DNA of 64,000 nucleotides from CAZSHB01 sp964606885. Its GTDB lineage: Bacteria; Babelota; Babeliae; Babelales; CAIQNR01. The stretch lies in contig CAZSHB010000002.1 of the NCBI GenBank assembly GCA_964606885.1, positions 62,001 to 126,000 on the forward strand, given 5' to 3'. Numbering within the stretch: position 1 is the first letter of the stretch; every line of letters starts with the position of its first letter. Positions 25,441 to 34,316 of the stretch are shown one piece after another. The notes beneath the pieces are model-generated. The model was not told the origin of the DNA and searched no databases. It was given only the letters and a program-made list of their open reading frames with translations. The position numbers and the translations under genes were made by a program.

Positions 25441-25519
25441 TTTGAGACATATGTGATAACTGTTGTCATGTATAAAAGCTGTTTGTTACGGTGCTACCTT
25501 ATTAAACATGAGGTAGGTA

Positions 25520-28500
25520 ATGAAAATAAAAATTTTAAGCGTAGTGCTGAGTTTAGTCACTTTTAATGCAGGTGCAGTTGCTGATGGGGTGTTGAATACT
25601 GCGGGTTTCAATGCTGGTGCGTCTGGTATAACGTTTGGAGGATCGGTGCCTGGTATGTGGTATATTGCTACTTCTGCATCGTACCCAAATAATCAGGGGG
25701 GTTATTCTATTGCCCTACAAGGAGCTAAATTCATACTAGCAGGAAATTATCGAACTGGTGGTGCTAATTATGCGGTGATGATCAGACTCAATAGTAATGG
25801 TACAACGGATGGTACTTTTGGTTCTGGTGGTACGGTAGAATTAGCAAATGAAGCAGGTACTAATATTTTTCAATCAATAGTTGTTCAATCAGATAATAAA
25901 CCAGTAGTTGGTGGTGGTATGACTATTAGTGGCGTAAGGCGATTTACAGTTATTAGACGTAATGCTACTACTGGTGCTTCAGATTCTGCAAATTTTAATG
26001 CATCTGCTAGTGGAAATTATAGCGGATCAATAGCTGGTTGGTGGTCGGTGGTTGGAGGGCTTTTTACTACCGATAGTAGCTGTCAGTCAGTTGCATTACA
26101 ACCGTCTGACGGAAAAATACTTGCAGCAGGATTTCTTGGGGATGGGTCAAGTGTTGCTAAATTAGGAATAGTTCGTCTTAATACTAATGGTACTTTAGAT
26201 ACAAGTTTTACTCCAGCTAGTGGTGTTCCTGGCATCTGGTATGCAGGTGGTACAGCTGATGATCAGACCTATTTGCAGGCAGATACGGCTGCTTTAGGCA
26301 ATAGAGCAATTTGTGTTCAATCCAATAATCGAATTGTAGTTGCGGCTCGTTTTAAAACATCGGATGGTTTATATCGTGCAGGAGTTATGAGGCTCATGTC
26401 TGATGGGACGCTTGATACGGATTTTAATCCTGCTCCGGGAAACGCTACTTTTGGAGGAACGGTACCAGGTTTTTATTGTTTATCAGCAGCAAGTGGGGAT
26501 TTTAGTACTGGTGCTGCGTATAGTGTGGCGCAAAGTCCAGCCGGGGATCTTATAGTTAGTGGATCTGTACAGTATGACGGAGTGGCATGCCCTTTTGTTA
26601 TGCGTTTAACATCTGCAGGTGTCCTTGATACAACATTTAATACAGGTGGAGAAAGTGGTGGATATGGCGGTACAACTTCAGGGTTTTGGATTTTGACAGC
26701 AGGCGGATCTAGTATTTTTACTTCTGGTGGAAGTGCTACACAAGCTGGTATAGATCCGTGTAATAGAGTTGTTTTTACTGCTACGGCAAGCAATGGAAGT
26801 AATAAAATTCTTGCTGTGCGTCTTACTTCAGCGGGAAAGCTTGATACAACTTTTAACCCATCTCCCGGTACAGGGGATCCTTATGGAGGAGTTATTCCGG
26901 GTATTTGGTATTTTTCTACTAATAATACAGGTGCATTTACGGGATCAAACCATCTTTCTTCAGGATTGTTAATTCCTAGAAATAATCAAGTTCTTTTAGC
27001 ATGTTATCCTATGATTACTACCAATAGAATGGCAGCTGTTTCTTTAATAAGTAAAAATGGTCTTTTGCAAGACACAGCATCCCCTTTTAGTGGTGGATTA
27101 GCAGGATTAATTTTAACAACAACTATTGACCAGAATGGGAAAATAGTTGTTGGAGGTAATTATAGTACTGATTCACAACTTACTCGGTATACTACAGCAG
27201 GTGCACGAGACACATTTGGAAATTTTGGGGGAGTTTCTTTAGGTACTTTAACTGCTACAGCAGCTATTAATAAAGTTATTAATACTGATTTGGGATATTT
27301 AGTTGCAGGGGTAAGTAGTACGAATAAATTTACTACAGCAGCTTATACAACTGGTGGATTTCTTAATAGTGCTTATGGAGCTGGTACTGGCATTGTTCAA
27401 GAGACAGCTGTGGGAGCAAGTGCAGCGTATGATATGTTAGTTAATGGTACGGCGCTTTCAGTTTCTGGTTTTACTAATACTAACGTCCCCACTGTTATTA
27501 ACTATGAGAGTTCATTAGGTACACGTAATAGTGCTATTGGTAATAATGGATTACAGAAATTTTCTAATCTTGGGACTGGGATTATTTATGGTATTCAAAC
27601 GACAACAAGCGCTCTTAGGTATGGTGCAGGACAAGGAACAAGTAGTAATACTGCATTTGTAAGATTACTTGCTGATCAAACAGGTATGTTGCAAGATACA
27701 GCCGCACCATATAATACGAGCGCAGTAGGTTTACTTACTACAACTACCATAGATCAAGCAGGTAAGTTAGTGGTAGGCGGTTTGTACGGTTCTAATGCCA
27801 CAGCAGCGCGATATCTTATTGCTACCAATCCTGCAAGAGATACTTCTTTTGGAGGCGCTGCTACAGGAGCAATCTTATTGACAAGTTTAGCGACAACATC
27901 AAGTCTTAATAAAATTATCAATGCTGCAAGCAATACGTACTTAGCAACAGGACAAGCAAACAATCAATTTACTACCCTAAAATTAACAAGTGTTGGTGTG
28001 CTTGATACTGCTGCGTTTAATAGTCCAAATGGCTTTGTAACAGAGAGCGGTGTGGGGGCAAGTCAGGGGTATGATATGTTGCTCAACGGAGCAGCGCTTG
28101 CAGTTGCCGGAGTAACCAATACAAATAGTCCAAGTATTATTAATTACAACAGTGCAACAGGTGCACGTGATACAACGGTAGGTGTTAATGGTTTGCAGCA
28201 ATTTCCACTTTTTGGAACAGGCATCATCTATGGTCTTAATATTACAACGGGTACGAATAAATATGCTGCAGGTCAGGCAGATAGTACTGCGTTTGTACGA
28301 GCACTGCTTAATGGGACAGGTTTGTTTCAAGATAATACGCTAGCACCGTTTGATACAGCAGCCAATGGATTAATTCTAACAACAACAATCGATCAAACAG
28401 GTAAGTTAGTAGTAGCTGGTTATTATGGTACTAATGCCATGGCAGCACGGTATAATGTCGCAAGTAGTCCAATTAGAGATAGTACGTTTGATAGTGATGG

Positions 28501-28987
28501 CGCATTGTTATTAACCAGTTTAGCAACCACTTCTAGTCTTAATAAAATAGTAAATGCAGACACGGGTTACTTGGCAGCAGGGCAAAGCAACAATCAGCTG
28601 GCGAGCGTAAAGATAACAAGCGCTGGCGCGCTTGATACTACGTATAACAGCGTTGGGTATGTGGTAGAAACTGGGTTAGGCAATAGTACCGGTGTCAGTG
28701 TGGTGGTAAATTTAGATGGCACGTTGGTGGTCAGTGGACAAAGCACCGTAAGTAGTGTGTTGTTGCCAACATTAGTTGCGTATACAGCTACAGGCGGCAG
28801 GTTAACAACATTTGGTTCTGGTGGTGTGCAAACGTATGGTGCAACATTTGGCGCAGGAATTTTGAATGATATTATTGCGCCAAGAACAGGTAAACTTACT
28901 ACAGCTGGGCAAATGGGGAGTGTTGCAACACTTATGCAGGTGGGGCAATCGAGTAGCTTGTTTGATGAACTGAATAATGGTTTTTAA
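25520..28987 (+). CDS. Giant secreted delta-60-repeat protein
   Basis: The 1155-residue protein begins with signal peptide MKIKILSVVLSLVTFNAGA. The first half holds about six repeats with the delta-60 core (RLNTNGTLDTSFTP, RLMSDGTLDTDFNPAPG, RLTSAGVLDTTFNTGG). Each carries an extra segment like FGGTVPGFYCLS or YGGVIPGIWYFS before the next blade. The second half is three copies of a unit of about 210 residues (DNA repeat at 27059-28984), each opening with LQDTAxP and TTTIDQxGKxVV. Delta-60 repeats are thought to build propeller-type surface proteins. No anchor or catalytic site is visible. It has its own terminator; the 3' repeat units are still similar in DNA and could recombine. Confidence 0.82.
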   Translation: MKIKILSVVLSLVTFNAGAVADGVLNTAGFNAGASGITFGGSVPGMWYIATSASYPNNQGGYSIALQGAKFILAGNYRTGGANYAVMIRLNSNGTTDGTFGSGGTVELANEAGTNIFQSIVVQSDNKPVVGGGMTISGVRRFTVIRRNATTGASDSANFNASASGNYSGSIAGWWSVVGGLFTTDSSCQSVALQPSDGKILAAGFLGDGSSVAKLGIVRLNTNGTLDTSFTPASGVPGIWYAGGTADDQTYLQADTAALGNRAICVQSNNRIVVAARFKTSDGLYRAGVMRLMSDGTLDTDFNPAPGNATFGGTVPGFYCLSAASGDFSTGAAYSVAQSPAGDLIVSGSVQYDGVACPFVMRLTSAGVLDTTFNTGGESGGYGGTTSGFWILTAGGSSIFTSGGSATQAGIDPCNRVVFTATASNGSNKILAVRLTSAGKLDTTFNPSPGTGDPYGGVIPGIWYFSTNNTGAFTGSNHLSSGLLIPRNNQVLLACYPMITTNRMAAVSLISKNGLLQDTASPFSGGLAGLILTTTIDQNGKIVVGGNYSTDSQLTRYTTAGARDTFGNFGGVSLGTLTATAAINKVINTDLGYLVAGVSSTNKFTTAAYTTGGFLNSAYGAGTGIVQETAVGASAAYDMLVNGTALSVSGFTNTNVPTVINYESSLGTRNSAIGNNGLQKFSNLGTGIIYGIQTTTSALRYGAGQGTSSNTAFVRLLADQTGMLQDTAAPYNTSAVGLLTTTTIDQAGKLVVGGLYGSNATAARYLIATNPARDTSFGGAATGAILLTSLATTSSLNKIINAASNTYLATGQANNQFTTLKLTSVGVLDTAAFNSPNGFVTESGVGASQGYDMLLNGAALAVAGVTNTNSPSIINYNSATGARDTTVGVNGLQQFPLFGTGIIYGLNITTGTNKYAAGQADSTAFVRALLNGTGLFQDNTLAPFDTAANGLILTTTIDQTGKLVVAGYYGTNAMAARYNVASSPIRDSTFDSDGALLLTSLATTSSLNKIVNADTGYLAAGQSNNQLASVKITSAGALDTTYNSVGYVVETGLGNSTGVSVVVNLDGTLVVSGQSTVSSVLLPTLVAYTATGGRLTTFGSGGVQTYGATFGAGILNDIIAPRTGKLTTAGQMGSVATLMQVGQSSSLFDELNNGF
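27059..28984 (+). repeat. Three tandem coding repeats of about 630 bp
   Basis: Units start at 27059, 27683 and 28319 (624, 636 and 666 bases). Each encodes GxxQDT at its start, a TTTIDQ-GK-VVxG segment, an SLNKI or INKV segment, and an NGLQ-FGTGI or equivalent end. Units two and three are most alike (LLTSLATTSSLNKI in both). Confidence 0.8.
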
Positions 28988-29020
28988 AAACGAATAATGT
29001 AGATACATGACCCAGTAATT

Positions 29021-29055
29021 AAAAAAGAGCATCTGTCACAAGATGCTCTTTTTGG
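29021..29055. terminator. Bidirectional terminator between convergent genes
   Basis: AAAAAAGAGCATCT / AGATGCTCTTTTT form a perfect stem with a 6-base loop between the delta-60 gene and the convergent paralogue trio, with A- and T-runs on both sides. Confidence 0.85.
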
Positions 29056-29092
29056 TTTCTAGATTAGGTAATAATTCTGGAATGTTGTGCGT

Positions 29093-29659
29093 TTAGATAA
29101 TAAGTACTGCAGGTAGTACGAGTGCTAATGGTCCTGCGCCAACAAGCAACGGCACGGTAGCGCCTAAGGCAAGTTTATTACGGTAGGTTAAGTGTAAACG
29201 GTTTGGAATTAACAGGCGTTTTTCTAGCTTTGCTTTAAGCTTTGCTGTTTTGCGTGTGTTAACGCGAACTTTTTTAAGTTGTACAATGTTACCTTCATCA
29301 ACAACAACTGCTAAGCGTATGCGTATTGAATAGTTGCTTGTGCTGTACTGTTGTGCAAAGTCCATAATCTTCTCAATCATAACTTCTGGACTAGTAGATT
29401 CTAAAACAACGGTTGTTTTTTGGCGGTAATGACGACCTGGATACACCCATACGTAGGCAATATACCGTAAAATTTTGTCTTGGTTTCTGATAAAAGAAGA
29501 TACGTTATTATGGCGTGTTACGTAGGTGCCTATGCAGTAGGTTAAACTGGTAACTACTAATGCAGTTGCCCAGCCAGCAAAGCTTTCTGTTTTTTGTGGC
29601 ATGCCTAATAAGCCGATAATTAATAAACTTTTTAAAACTGATTTTTTAGATAAGAACAT
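29093..29659 (-). CDS. Secreted/membrane paralogue A of leader-conserved trio
   Basis: The 188-residue protein starts with the shared leader MFLSKKSVLKSLLIIGLLGM followed by PQKTES. It then has a hydrophobic helix (WATALVVTSLTYCIGTYV), a charged domain (about 50-160) and a C-terminal hydrophobic tail (VPLLVGAGPLALVLPAVLII). The charged domain shares spaced motifs with the 30244 paralogue: ES-P--MIEKIMDFAQ, VQLKKVRV and HLTYRNK. It ends in predicted beta and helix without catalytic motifs. The upstream sequence TTAGGGGGATTC is shared with paralogue C. Family and function are not recognised. Confidence 0.75.
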   Translation of the reverse strand: MFLSKKSVLKSLLIIGLLGMPQKTESFAGWATALVVTSLTYCIGTYVTRHNNVSSFIRNQDKILRYIAYVWVYPGRHYRQKTTVVLESTSPEVMIEKIMDFAQQYSTSNYSIRIRLAVVVDEGNIVQLKKVRVNTRKTAKLKAKLEKRLLIPNRLHLTYRNKLALGATVPLLVGAGPLALVLPAVLII

Positions 29660-29680
29660 GAATCCCCCTAAGGATTTTAA

Positions 29681-30229
29681 TTAAGAAATAAGCCATGTTA
29701 AAGGTAGTAAAGCAAAAAATATAATACTCACTATTGTACCTTTATAATGATCATCGTATGTGGTGATGCGTTGAGTAACTTTTTTTTCTATTTTTTCTAG
29801 AGAATCAGATTTCTTTTTATAAAGAGTTCCTAGTTTTACAGTAGTACCATTTTGAAAGGTAATACTAGGGCTAATATAGCAAGAACAGTCCTTATAAGTA
29901 TCTGTTATTAAGAGAGCGCTAAATGTACTGATTATTTGTTCGGGTGTTTTAGCGTGGAATGTTGTATCGGCTGTTGCGTTCACATATTTTGATTTTTTTA
30001 CATGAGATATTGTAAGAGTGTACTGTGTAATGGTTTTTTTATTTTTAAGAGTATTTTCAGAAAAAAAATTGTCAGTTATATAGTTGTTTAAATAGAACAG
30101 AGGGATAATAGTTGCTTCATAGAGTACCAAAAGTGTTATGGTCGCAGGTCCAACAATGCTTTTTGTTTTTTGCGGCGTACCCAACAGGCTTATAACTAAT
30201 AAACTTTTTAAGATTGATTTTTTATTCAT
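29681..30229 (-). CDS. Secreted/membrane paralogue B of leader-conserved trio
   Basis: The product is 182 residues from the ATG at 30229; a longer frame from 30292 would run into the neighbouring gene. The leader MNKKSILKSLLVISLLGT plus PQKTKS matches the other two members. A hydrophobic helix follows (ITLLVLYEATIIPLFYL), then a charged domain with AKTPEQIISTFSALL, which aligns with the ES-P segment of the others, and a final membrane segment (GTIVSIIFFALLPLTWLI). This is the most divergent mature domain of the three. Function is unknown. Confidence 0.72.
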   Translation of the reverse strand: MNKKSILKSLLVISLLGTPQKTKSIVGPATITLLVLYEATIIPLFYLNNYITDNFFSENTLKNKKTITQYTLTISHVKKSKYVNATADTTFHAKTPEQIISTFSALLITDTYKDCSCYISPSITFQNGTTVKLGTLYKKKSDSLEKIEKKVTQRITTYDDHYKGTIVSIIFFALLPLTWLIS

Positions 30230-30243
30230 TGTGTATGTTCCTA

Positions 30244-30804
30244 TTATGGTAGAGATGCGCTGAGCATCATAAGGCCTACGCTTACAGGCCATGCTAATAA
30301 TTCAGCTGCCATTTTTGGTTTATAGGTCAGATGGAAACCGGTAGGTACAATAAAACGTTTAATCAAATCTTCTCGTAGAACGTCTGTTTTTTTTGAACGA
30401 ATGCGAATGTCTTTAAGTTTAATTACTTTGTCATCTTGAAGCGTAATAAAATTTTGTAGATAGAATGCATCACGTTTGTATTCATAGCGACATGCATATT
30501 CCATGATTTGACTGATCAATTGATCTGGATTATTGGATTCAAAATTTTGGATTATATCTTTATCAGAACGTAACGTAAGATGAGCTGCATAATGGATAAT
30601 ATCTTCTTGATTTTGAACAATGTTTGATGCTGTAGAGTGGCTGTTAACGAAAGTGTGAATACAAGAAGCTAAACACACTACTCCCATAATGGGCGTTGCA
30701 AAAACGAACATAAAAAGAGCAGGCGACGCTTCCGCCTTTTGTGGCACACCCAATAAGCCGATAACTAATAAACTTTTAAGAACTGATTTTTTAGACAAAA
30801 ACAT
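30244..30804 (-). CDS. Secreted/membrane paralogue C of leader-conserved trio
   Basis: The product is 186 residues from the ATG at 30804, with GGGGGG seven bases upstream. The leader MFLSKKSVLKSLLVIGLLGV plus PQKAEA is nearly identical to paralogue A and ends in a signal-peptidase-like AEA site. The mature part has a hydrophobic helix (ALFMFVFATPIMGVVCLA), a charged domain with ESNNPDQLISQIMEYA, VIKLKDIRI and FHLTYKPKM, and a hydrophobic end. It is the first gene of the trio on this strand and may lead the transcript. Function is unknown. Confidence 0.74.
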   Translation of the reverse strand: MFLSKKSVLKSLLVIGLLGVPQKAEASPALFMFVFATPIMGVVCLASCIHTFVNSHSTASNIVQNQEDIIHYAAHLTLRSDKDIIQNFESNNPDQLISQIMEYACRYEYKRDAFYLQNFITLQDDKVIKLKDIRIRSKKTDVLREDLIKRFIVPTGFHLTYKPKMAAELLAWPVSVGLMMLSASLP

Positions 30805-30952
30805 GAATCCCCCCAAAGGATTTTAACCAATACCATTCATGCTTAAAGATAGCTAAAATAGGGTTTTTTGTCAAAGCGAAATGAGCTTTATAAGCTCTCC
30901 TGGAAGGGGTATTGGCAGGGTGGTGGGGAGTGGGTCCTATAGGGATTTGACT

Positions 30953-32023
30953 TTAAGCCTGGTTAGCTATTGGTTTGGCCCCGAACTCTTTTTGGTTAAG
31001 CCTAATCCGGGCTTCGGCTTCCAGGAGTGCAGTGATCAACCGTTCCGATTTCGTTTGCGTATGGGCTTCCTGCTCTTTGTGTAAAAGCCAAGGGGCGCCA
31101 TGTGTGGCCAAATCTTCCTTAATAAGGTTACAGGTGTTTAAGCTTAATTGAGATCCGCTGAGCTCTAAAAAGAAGCAGTACCGTTCTACCAGGCTCCAAT
31201 ACATGTCATTAACATCAAGCTCATCAGGGACGATTTTTTTGGTATGTAAGTTTTGGATAAGCCCGCCTATTTTTTTAAAACAGTGCCAGGTTTCTTCTTG
31301 GTCTTGGGCGCACCAGATACTTTTGTCTAAGCTGGCAGTACAGAACCGTACTAAGGTTGCTCGGGCGCGATCAGGAGAAGTGACGGCTGTTTCTACTTGT
31401 CGTTCAAGTTGTTTTGAAAGTTCTTCAAAAAACCCATCCGGGTGTCGTTGTAAGAATGTAAAATTCTTTTTAAATGTGGTCCAGAGGGTTGATTTAAATT
31501 CGTGCCACAGGTTGCATGGTTTTTGTGCAAACTTATATTCAAGCAGCGGTGTTGCTTGCATTAAGAAGCGTTCAATTGCTGGTGCGCTTACATATGAAGA
31601 GCTTTTGAGTTTTTGGTTAAACAAACGCATAACACCTTCGGAAAATTCAAGCGGTTGGTTGGTGTTGTAGGCGTAGCGTAAAAATTGGACCATGTGGGTA
31701 AAATTGTGAGGGAGAAAATCGGTGCCGTATTCTTTTTTGTTAAAACTATGATTGAAGAACGTTGAGATACCATCGGAGGTGAATTGAATAGTGGGCATGA
31801 ACATGGATACAGACTGGATGTTATTATCAGAAGAAAATTTGATTTCTGGTGCATGCACCATGCTTTCAACAGATTGGGCTTTGATGAATTCAAAAGTTGG
31901 GAGATTGGCTTCTTGCTTTTTTACAGCGTGTTGATTTTTTTTTGCATGAGATGATTGCGCGGTATAGGCAAATGGGGCTAGAGAAGTTATGTATAGTAAA
32001 AATAAAACCTTTTTTATTTTCAT
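30953..32023 (-). CDS. Secreted helical protein of unknown function
   Basis: The 356-residue product begins with signal peptide MKIKKVLFLLYITSLAPFAYTA. A Lys/His/Gln-rich linker follows, then a largely helical body rich in aromatic residues (NLWHEFKSTLWTTFKKNFTF, MYWSLVERYCFFLELSGSQL). The end is charged. AAAGG lies six bases before the ATG. It is divergent from the pseudopilin operon and shares a promoter region with it. No family is recognised and no catalytic motif is visible. Confidence 0.75.
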   Translation of the reverse strand: MKIKKVLFLLYITSLAPFAYTAQSSHAKKNQHAVKKQEANLPTFEFIKAQSVESMVHAPEIKFSSDNNIQSVSMFMPTIQFTSDGISTFFNHSFNKKEYGTDFLPHNFTHMVQFLRYAYNTNQPLEFSEGVMRLFNQKLKSSSYVSAPAIERFLMQATPLLEYKFAQKPCNLWHEFKSTLWTTFKKNFTFLQRHPDGFFEELSKQLERQVETAVTSPDRARATLVRFCTASLDKSIWCAQDQEETWHCFKKIGGLIQNLHTKKIVPDELDVNDMYWSLVERYCFFLELSGSQLSLNTCNLIKEDLATHGAPWLLHKEQEAHTQTKSERLITALLEAEARIRLNQKEFGAKPIANQA

Positions 32024-32047
32024 TATTAACCTTTCTGCGTAATACTT

Positions 32048-32077
32048 ATTATACGATAGTAGTGTAAAAACTATAAT
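32048..32077. promoter_or_regulatory. Divergent promoter region before gspF
   Basis: On the plus strand a perfect TATAAT (32072-32077) lies 38 bases before the gspF ATG; its -35 is weak. On the minus strand a TATAAT (32053-32048) has TTATAG 17 bases upstream and would serve the gene ending at 30953. The plus-strand start is downstream of an alternative gspF start at 32076, which supports 32115. Confidence 0.4.
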
Positions 32078-32114
32078 GTATCTGCGGATAAATAACTATA
32101 AAAAGGTGACCAGT

Positions 32115-33329
32115 ATGGCACTTTATGTGTACAAGGCCTTCTCAAGCACTGGAGTAAAAGTCACAGGGACGGTTGATGCGTCTTCTGTGGGGCAAGCCCG
32201 TGAGTTATTACAACAAAAAGGGATGTACCCACTCTCTTTAGAGTTGGCGTCATCTGCCCAAGCTGCCGATCCATGGTGGAAGAAACTGTTTGCATCCAAA
32301 GTGACACTCAAAGAAAAGGTACTGTTTACTAAACAGTTTGCCATCTTGCTTAAGTCTGGTGTGCCCCTCATGCAGTCGCTTGATATGTTAGCAGATCAGT
32401 TTGAAGGTTCGCTTCATCGTATTATTATCACGCTAAAGGACGCTGTTAAAGAAGGTGAATCACTTGCGTATGGGATGAAGCAGTACCCAGAAGTGTTTGA
32501 AAATATTTATGTGCAACTTGTTCGTGCAGGGGAGGCAAGTGGTAAATTAGAACTTATTTTAGAACGATTAACGTCGTATTTAGAGCGTAGAGAAGAGCTA
32601 GAGAAGAAAGTTAAAGATGCGTTTTTCTATCCAACATTTCAGTTAACCATCGTGGGCTTGGTTGTTGTAGCATTACTGACGTTTGTGGTGCCAACGTTTC
32701 AAACCATGTTTGAAAGTCAGGGAGGTGCTTTACCCGCACCTACGCAATTTTTGGTTAGCATAAGTAACTTCTTTTCTACGTATTATGTGTTAATCGGTTT
32801 GTTTATAACTGTTGCTGTAATAGCGTTTAAGTATTGGAAAAAAACGCCAGCAGGTTCGTTACGTATTGATAAAATCAAATTGCGTTTACCAATTGTAAGT
32901 AAGTTTGCGCGCCTTTCTGCTATTGTGCAGTTTTGTACAACGCTGGGGATGCTTATAGAAAGTGGTGTTAACCTTTCTGAAGCGCTTTCTATAGTAGGAC
33001 ATATTGTTGATAATAAAGTGTTGCGCCAAGCGTTAGAAGAAGCGCGAGAAAAGATTATTAAGCAGGGGCGTATTTCGCAGTATCTAAAACAAACTGGTCT
33101 TTTCCCGCCTTTGGCAACCTATTTAATTACGACAGGTGAAGAAAGTGGTAAATTGTCTGAGATGCTCACCATGGTGGGTAATATTTATGAAAAAGATTTA
33201 ATGGAATATGCAGATACGCTTACAGCATTGTTAAGCCCTGCTATATTACTTGTTACGGCAGTTATTGTAGGATTTATAGTCATTTCAATTGCGTTGCCAA
33301 TGTTTAATTTGGCTTCAACAATTGGATAA
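32115..33329 (+). CDS. gspF: Type II secretion/pilus inner-membrane protein GspF
   Basis: This 404-residue GspF/PilC platform protein opens with MALYVYKAFSSTGVKVTG, the family's N-terminal signature. It has two cytoplasmic T2SSF domains (about 70-190 and 270-390), each with the glycine-glutamate motif (VRAGEASGKLELIL and ITTGEESGKLSEML), and three membrane helices (QLTIVGLVVVALLTFVV, YYVLIGLFITVAVIAF, AILLVTAVIVGFIVISIAL). It helps assemble the pseudopilus and binds the ATPase GspE, which is not in this window. It leads an operon of pseudopilin genes. Confidence 0.95.
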   Translation: MALYVYKAFSSTGVKVTGTVDASSVGQARELLQQKGMYPLSLELASSAQAADPWWKKLFASKVTLKEKVLFTKQFAILLKSGVPLMQSLDMLADQFEGSLHRIIITLKDAVKEGESLAYGMKQYPEVFENIYVQLVRAGEASGKLELILERLTSYLERREELEKKVKDAFFYPTFQLTIVGLVVVALLTFVVPTFQTMFESQGGALPAPTQFLVSISNFFSTYYVLIGLFITVAVIAFKYWKKTPAGSLRIDKIKLRLPIVSKFARLSAIVQFCTTLGMLIESGVNLSEALSIVGHIVDNKVLRQALEEAREKIIKQGRISQYLKQTGLFPPLATYLITTGEESGKLSEMLTMVGNIYEKDLMEYADTLTALLSPAILLVTAVIVGFIVISIALPMFNLASTIG

Positions 33330-33346
33330 ACAACAGAAAGGTATCT

Positions 33347-33775
33347 ATGTCTTTTACCAAACAACTTAAACCGGGGTTTAGTTTAATAGAAATAGCAGTA
33401 GCTGTTTTGATTATGGGTGTACTTGCAACTATGGGTATTCCAGCAGTTATGGGCTATTTAAAAAAAGCTAAAGTCAGAACAACACAAACTAATATTTCAT
33501 CAATTCAACAAGCAATTGATATGTATTACAGTGAAGTTGGCAAGTATCCAGAATCTTTAGAAGATCTTGTTAATGCACCTTCAGACCCAGCTTTAGCACG
33601 TAAATGGGATGGACCGTACGTTGAAGTAGGTAAGAAAAATATTGTCCCACAAGATGGTTGGGCGCGTGATTTTTATTTTGAACGTACTCCTGGTGGTGCT
33701 CATCCTTACATTCTCTATTCATATGGGCCTAACGGTGAAGATGCTCCAGAAGAAGAGTGGATTAGTGCTTGGTAA
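33347..33775 (+). CDS. gspG: Major pseudopilin GspG
   Basis: This 142-residue type II secretion major pseudopilin has the prepilin peptidase site KPG/FSLIEIAV, with the invariant Glu at +5, and the hydrophobic helix VLIMGVLATMGIPAVMGYL. The C-terminal GspG domain has YYSEVGKYPESLEDLV, WDGPYVE and DGWARDFYFE, and the calcium-binding-loop region near ILYSYGPNGEDA. It builds the periplasmic pseudopilus that pushes folded proteins through the outer membrane. It follows gspF by 17 bases. Confidence 0.95.
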   Translation: MSFTKQLKPGFSLIEIAVAVLIMGVLATMGIPAVMGYLKKAKVRTTQTNISSIQQAIDMYYSEVGKYPESLEDLVNAPSDPALARKWDGPYVEVGKKNIVPQDGWARDFYFERTPGGAHPYILYSYGPNGEDAPEEEWISAW

Positions 33776-34316
33776 TAAGCCCGGATTTTCGCTTATAGAA
33801 ATTTCGGTTGCGGTATTAATTATAGCTATTCTTGGTGCTGTTGCGTTACCAAATCTTTTTAGAAAAGAGCCTAAACAACAGCGCCAGCTCTTTGTGCAAA
33901 AAATTGACGGGCTTCTAGAGCAGGCGGCGGCACAAGCTTTGCTGACAGGCGTGATTCAAAAAGTAGCGTTTAACACAGTAAAAAAAGAGCTGACCGTGAC
34001 ATCAGAAAAACGTAAAGACAGTAAAAAAGACGAGCAGGTAAAACCAACTGCTCGTCTTGAATGGCCAGAGAATTTGGATGTAGAGCAATTTTTCATCCAA
34101 GGTGTTGATGAGTTTGCAGCAAAAAATTCTGGTAAAAACACTGATGAAGTGTGGTTCTATATAATGCCCGATGCGATGGCGCAAGAAGTGATTATCAACG
34201 GGCGGGACACAGCTGATATACGTAAGTCAGGCGATCAAGCACAGTGGAGTTTGGTTCTTAACCCTTTTACGTTGCGATGTACGCTGTATGAAGAATTTCA
34301 GTCACCATCATGGTAG
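33765..34316 (+). CDS. Minor pseudopilin, GspH-like
   Basis: I set the start at the GTG at 33765, 11 bases inside the gspG 3' end, because it yields a short class III leader (VLGNKPG/FSLIEISVAV) and GAAGAAGAG lies upstream. A start at 33642 would add a hydrophobic extension from an overlapping frame. The mature helix VLIIAILGAVALPNLF is followed by a 130-residue domain rich in Lys and Glu. GspH is suggested by gene order (G, H, I, J, K) and size; sequence alone is not decisive. Confidence 0.8.
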   Translation: MLGNKPGFSLIEISVAVLIIAILGAVALPNLFRKEPKQQRQLFVQKIDGLLEQAAAQALLTGVIQKVAFNTVKKELTVTSEKRKDSKKDEQVKPTARLEWPENLDVEQFFIQGVDEFAAKNSGKNTDEVWFYIMPDAMAQEVIINGRDTADIRKSGDQAQWSLVLNPFTLRCTLYEEFQSPSW

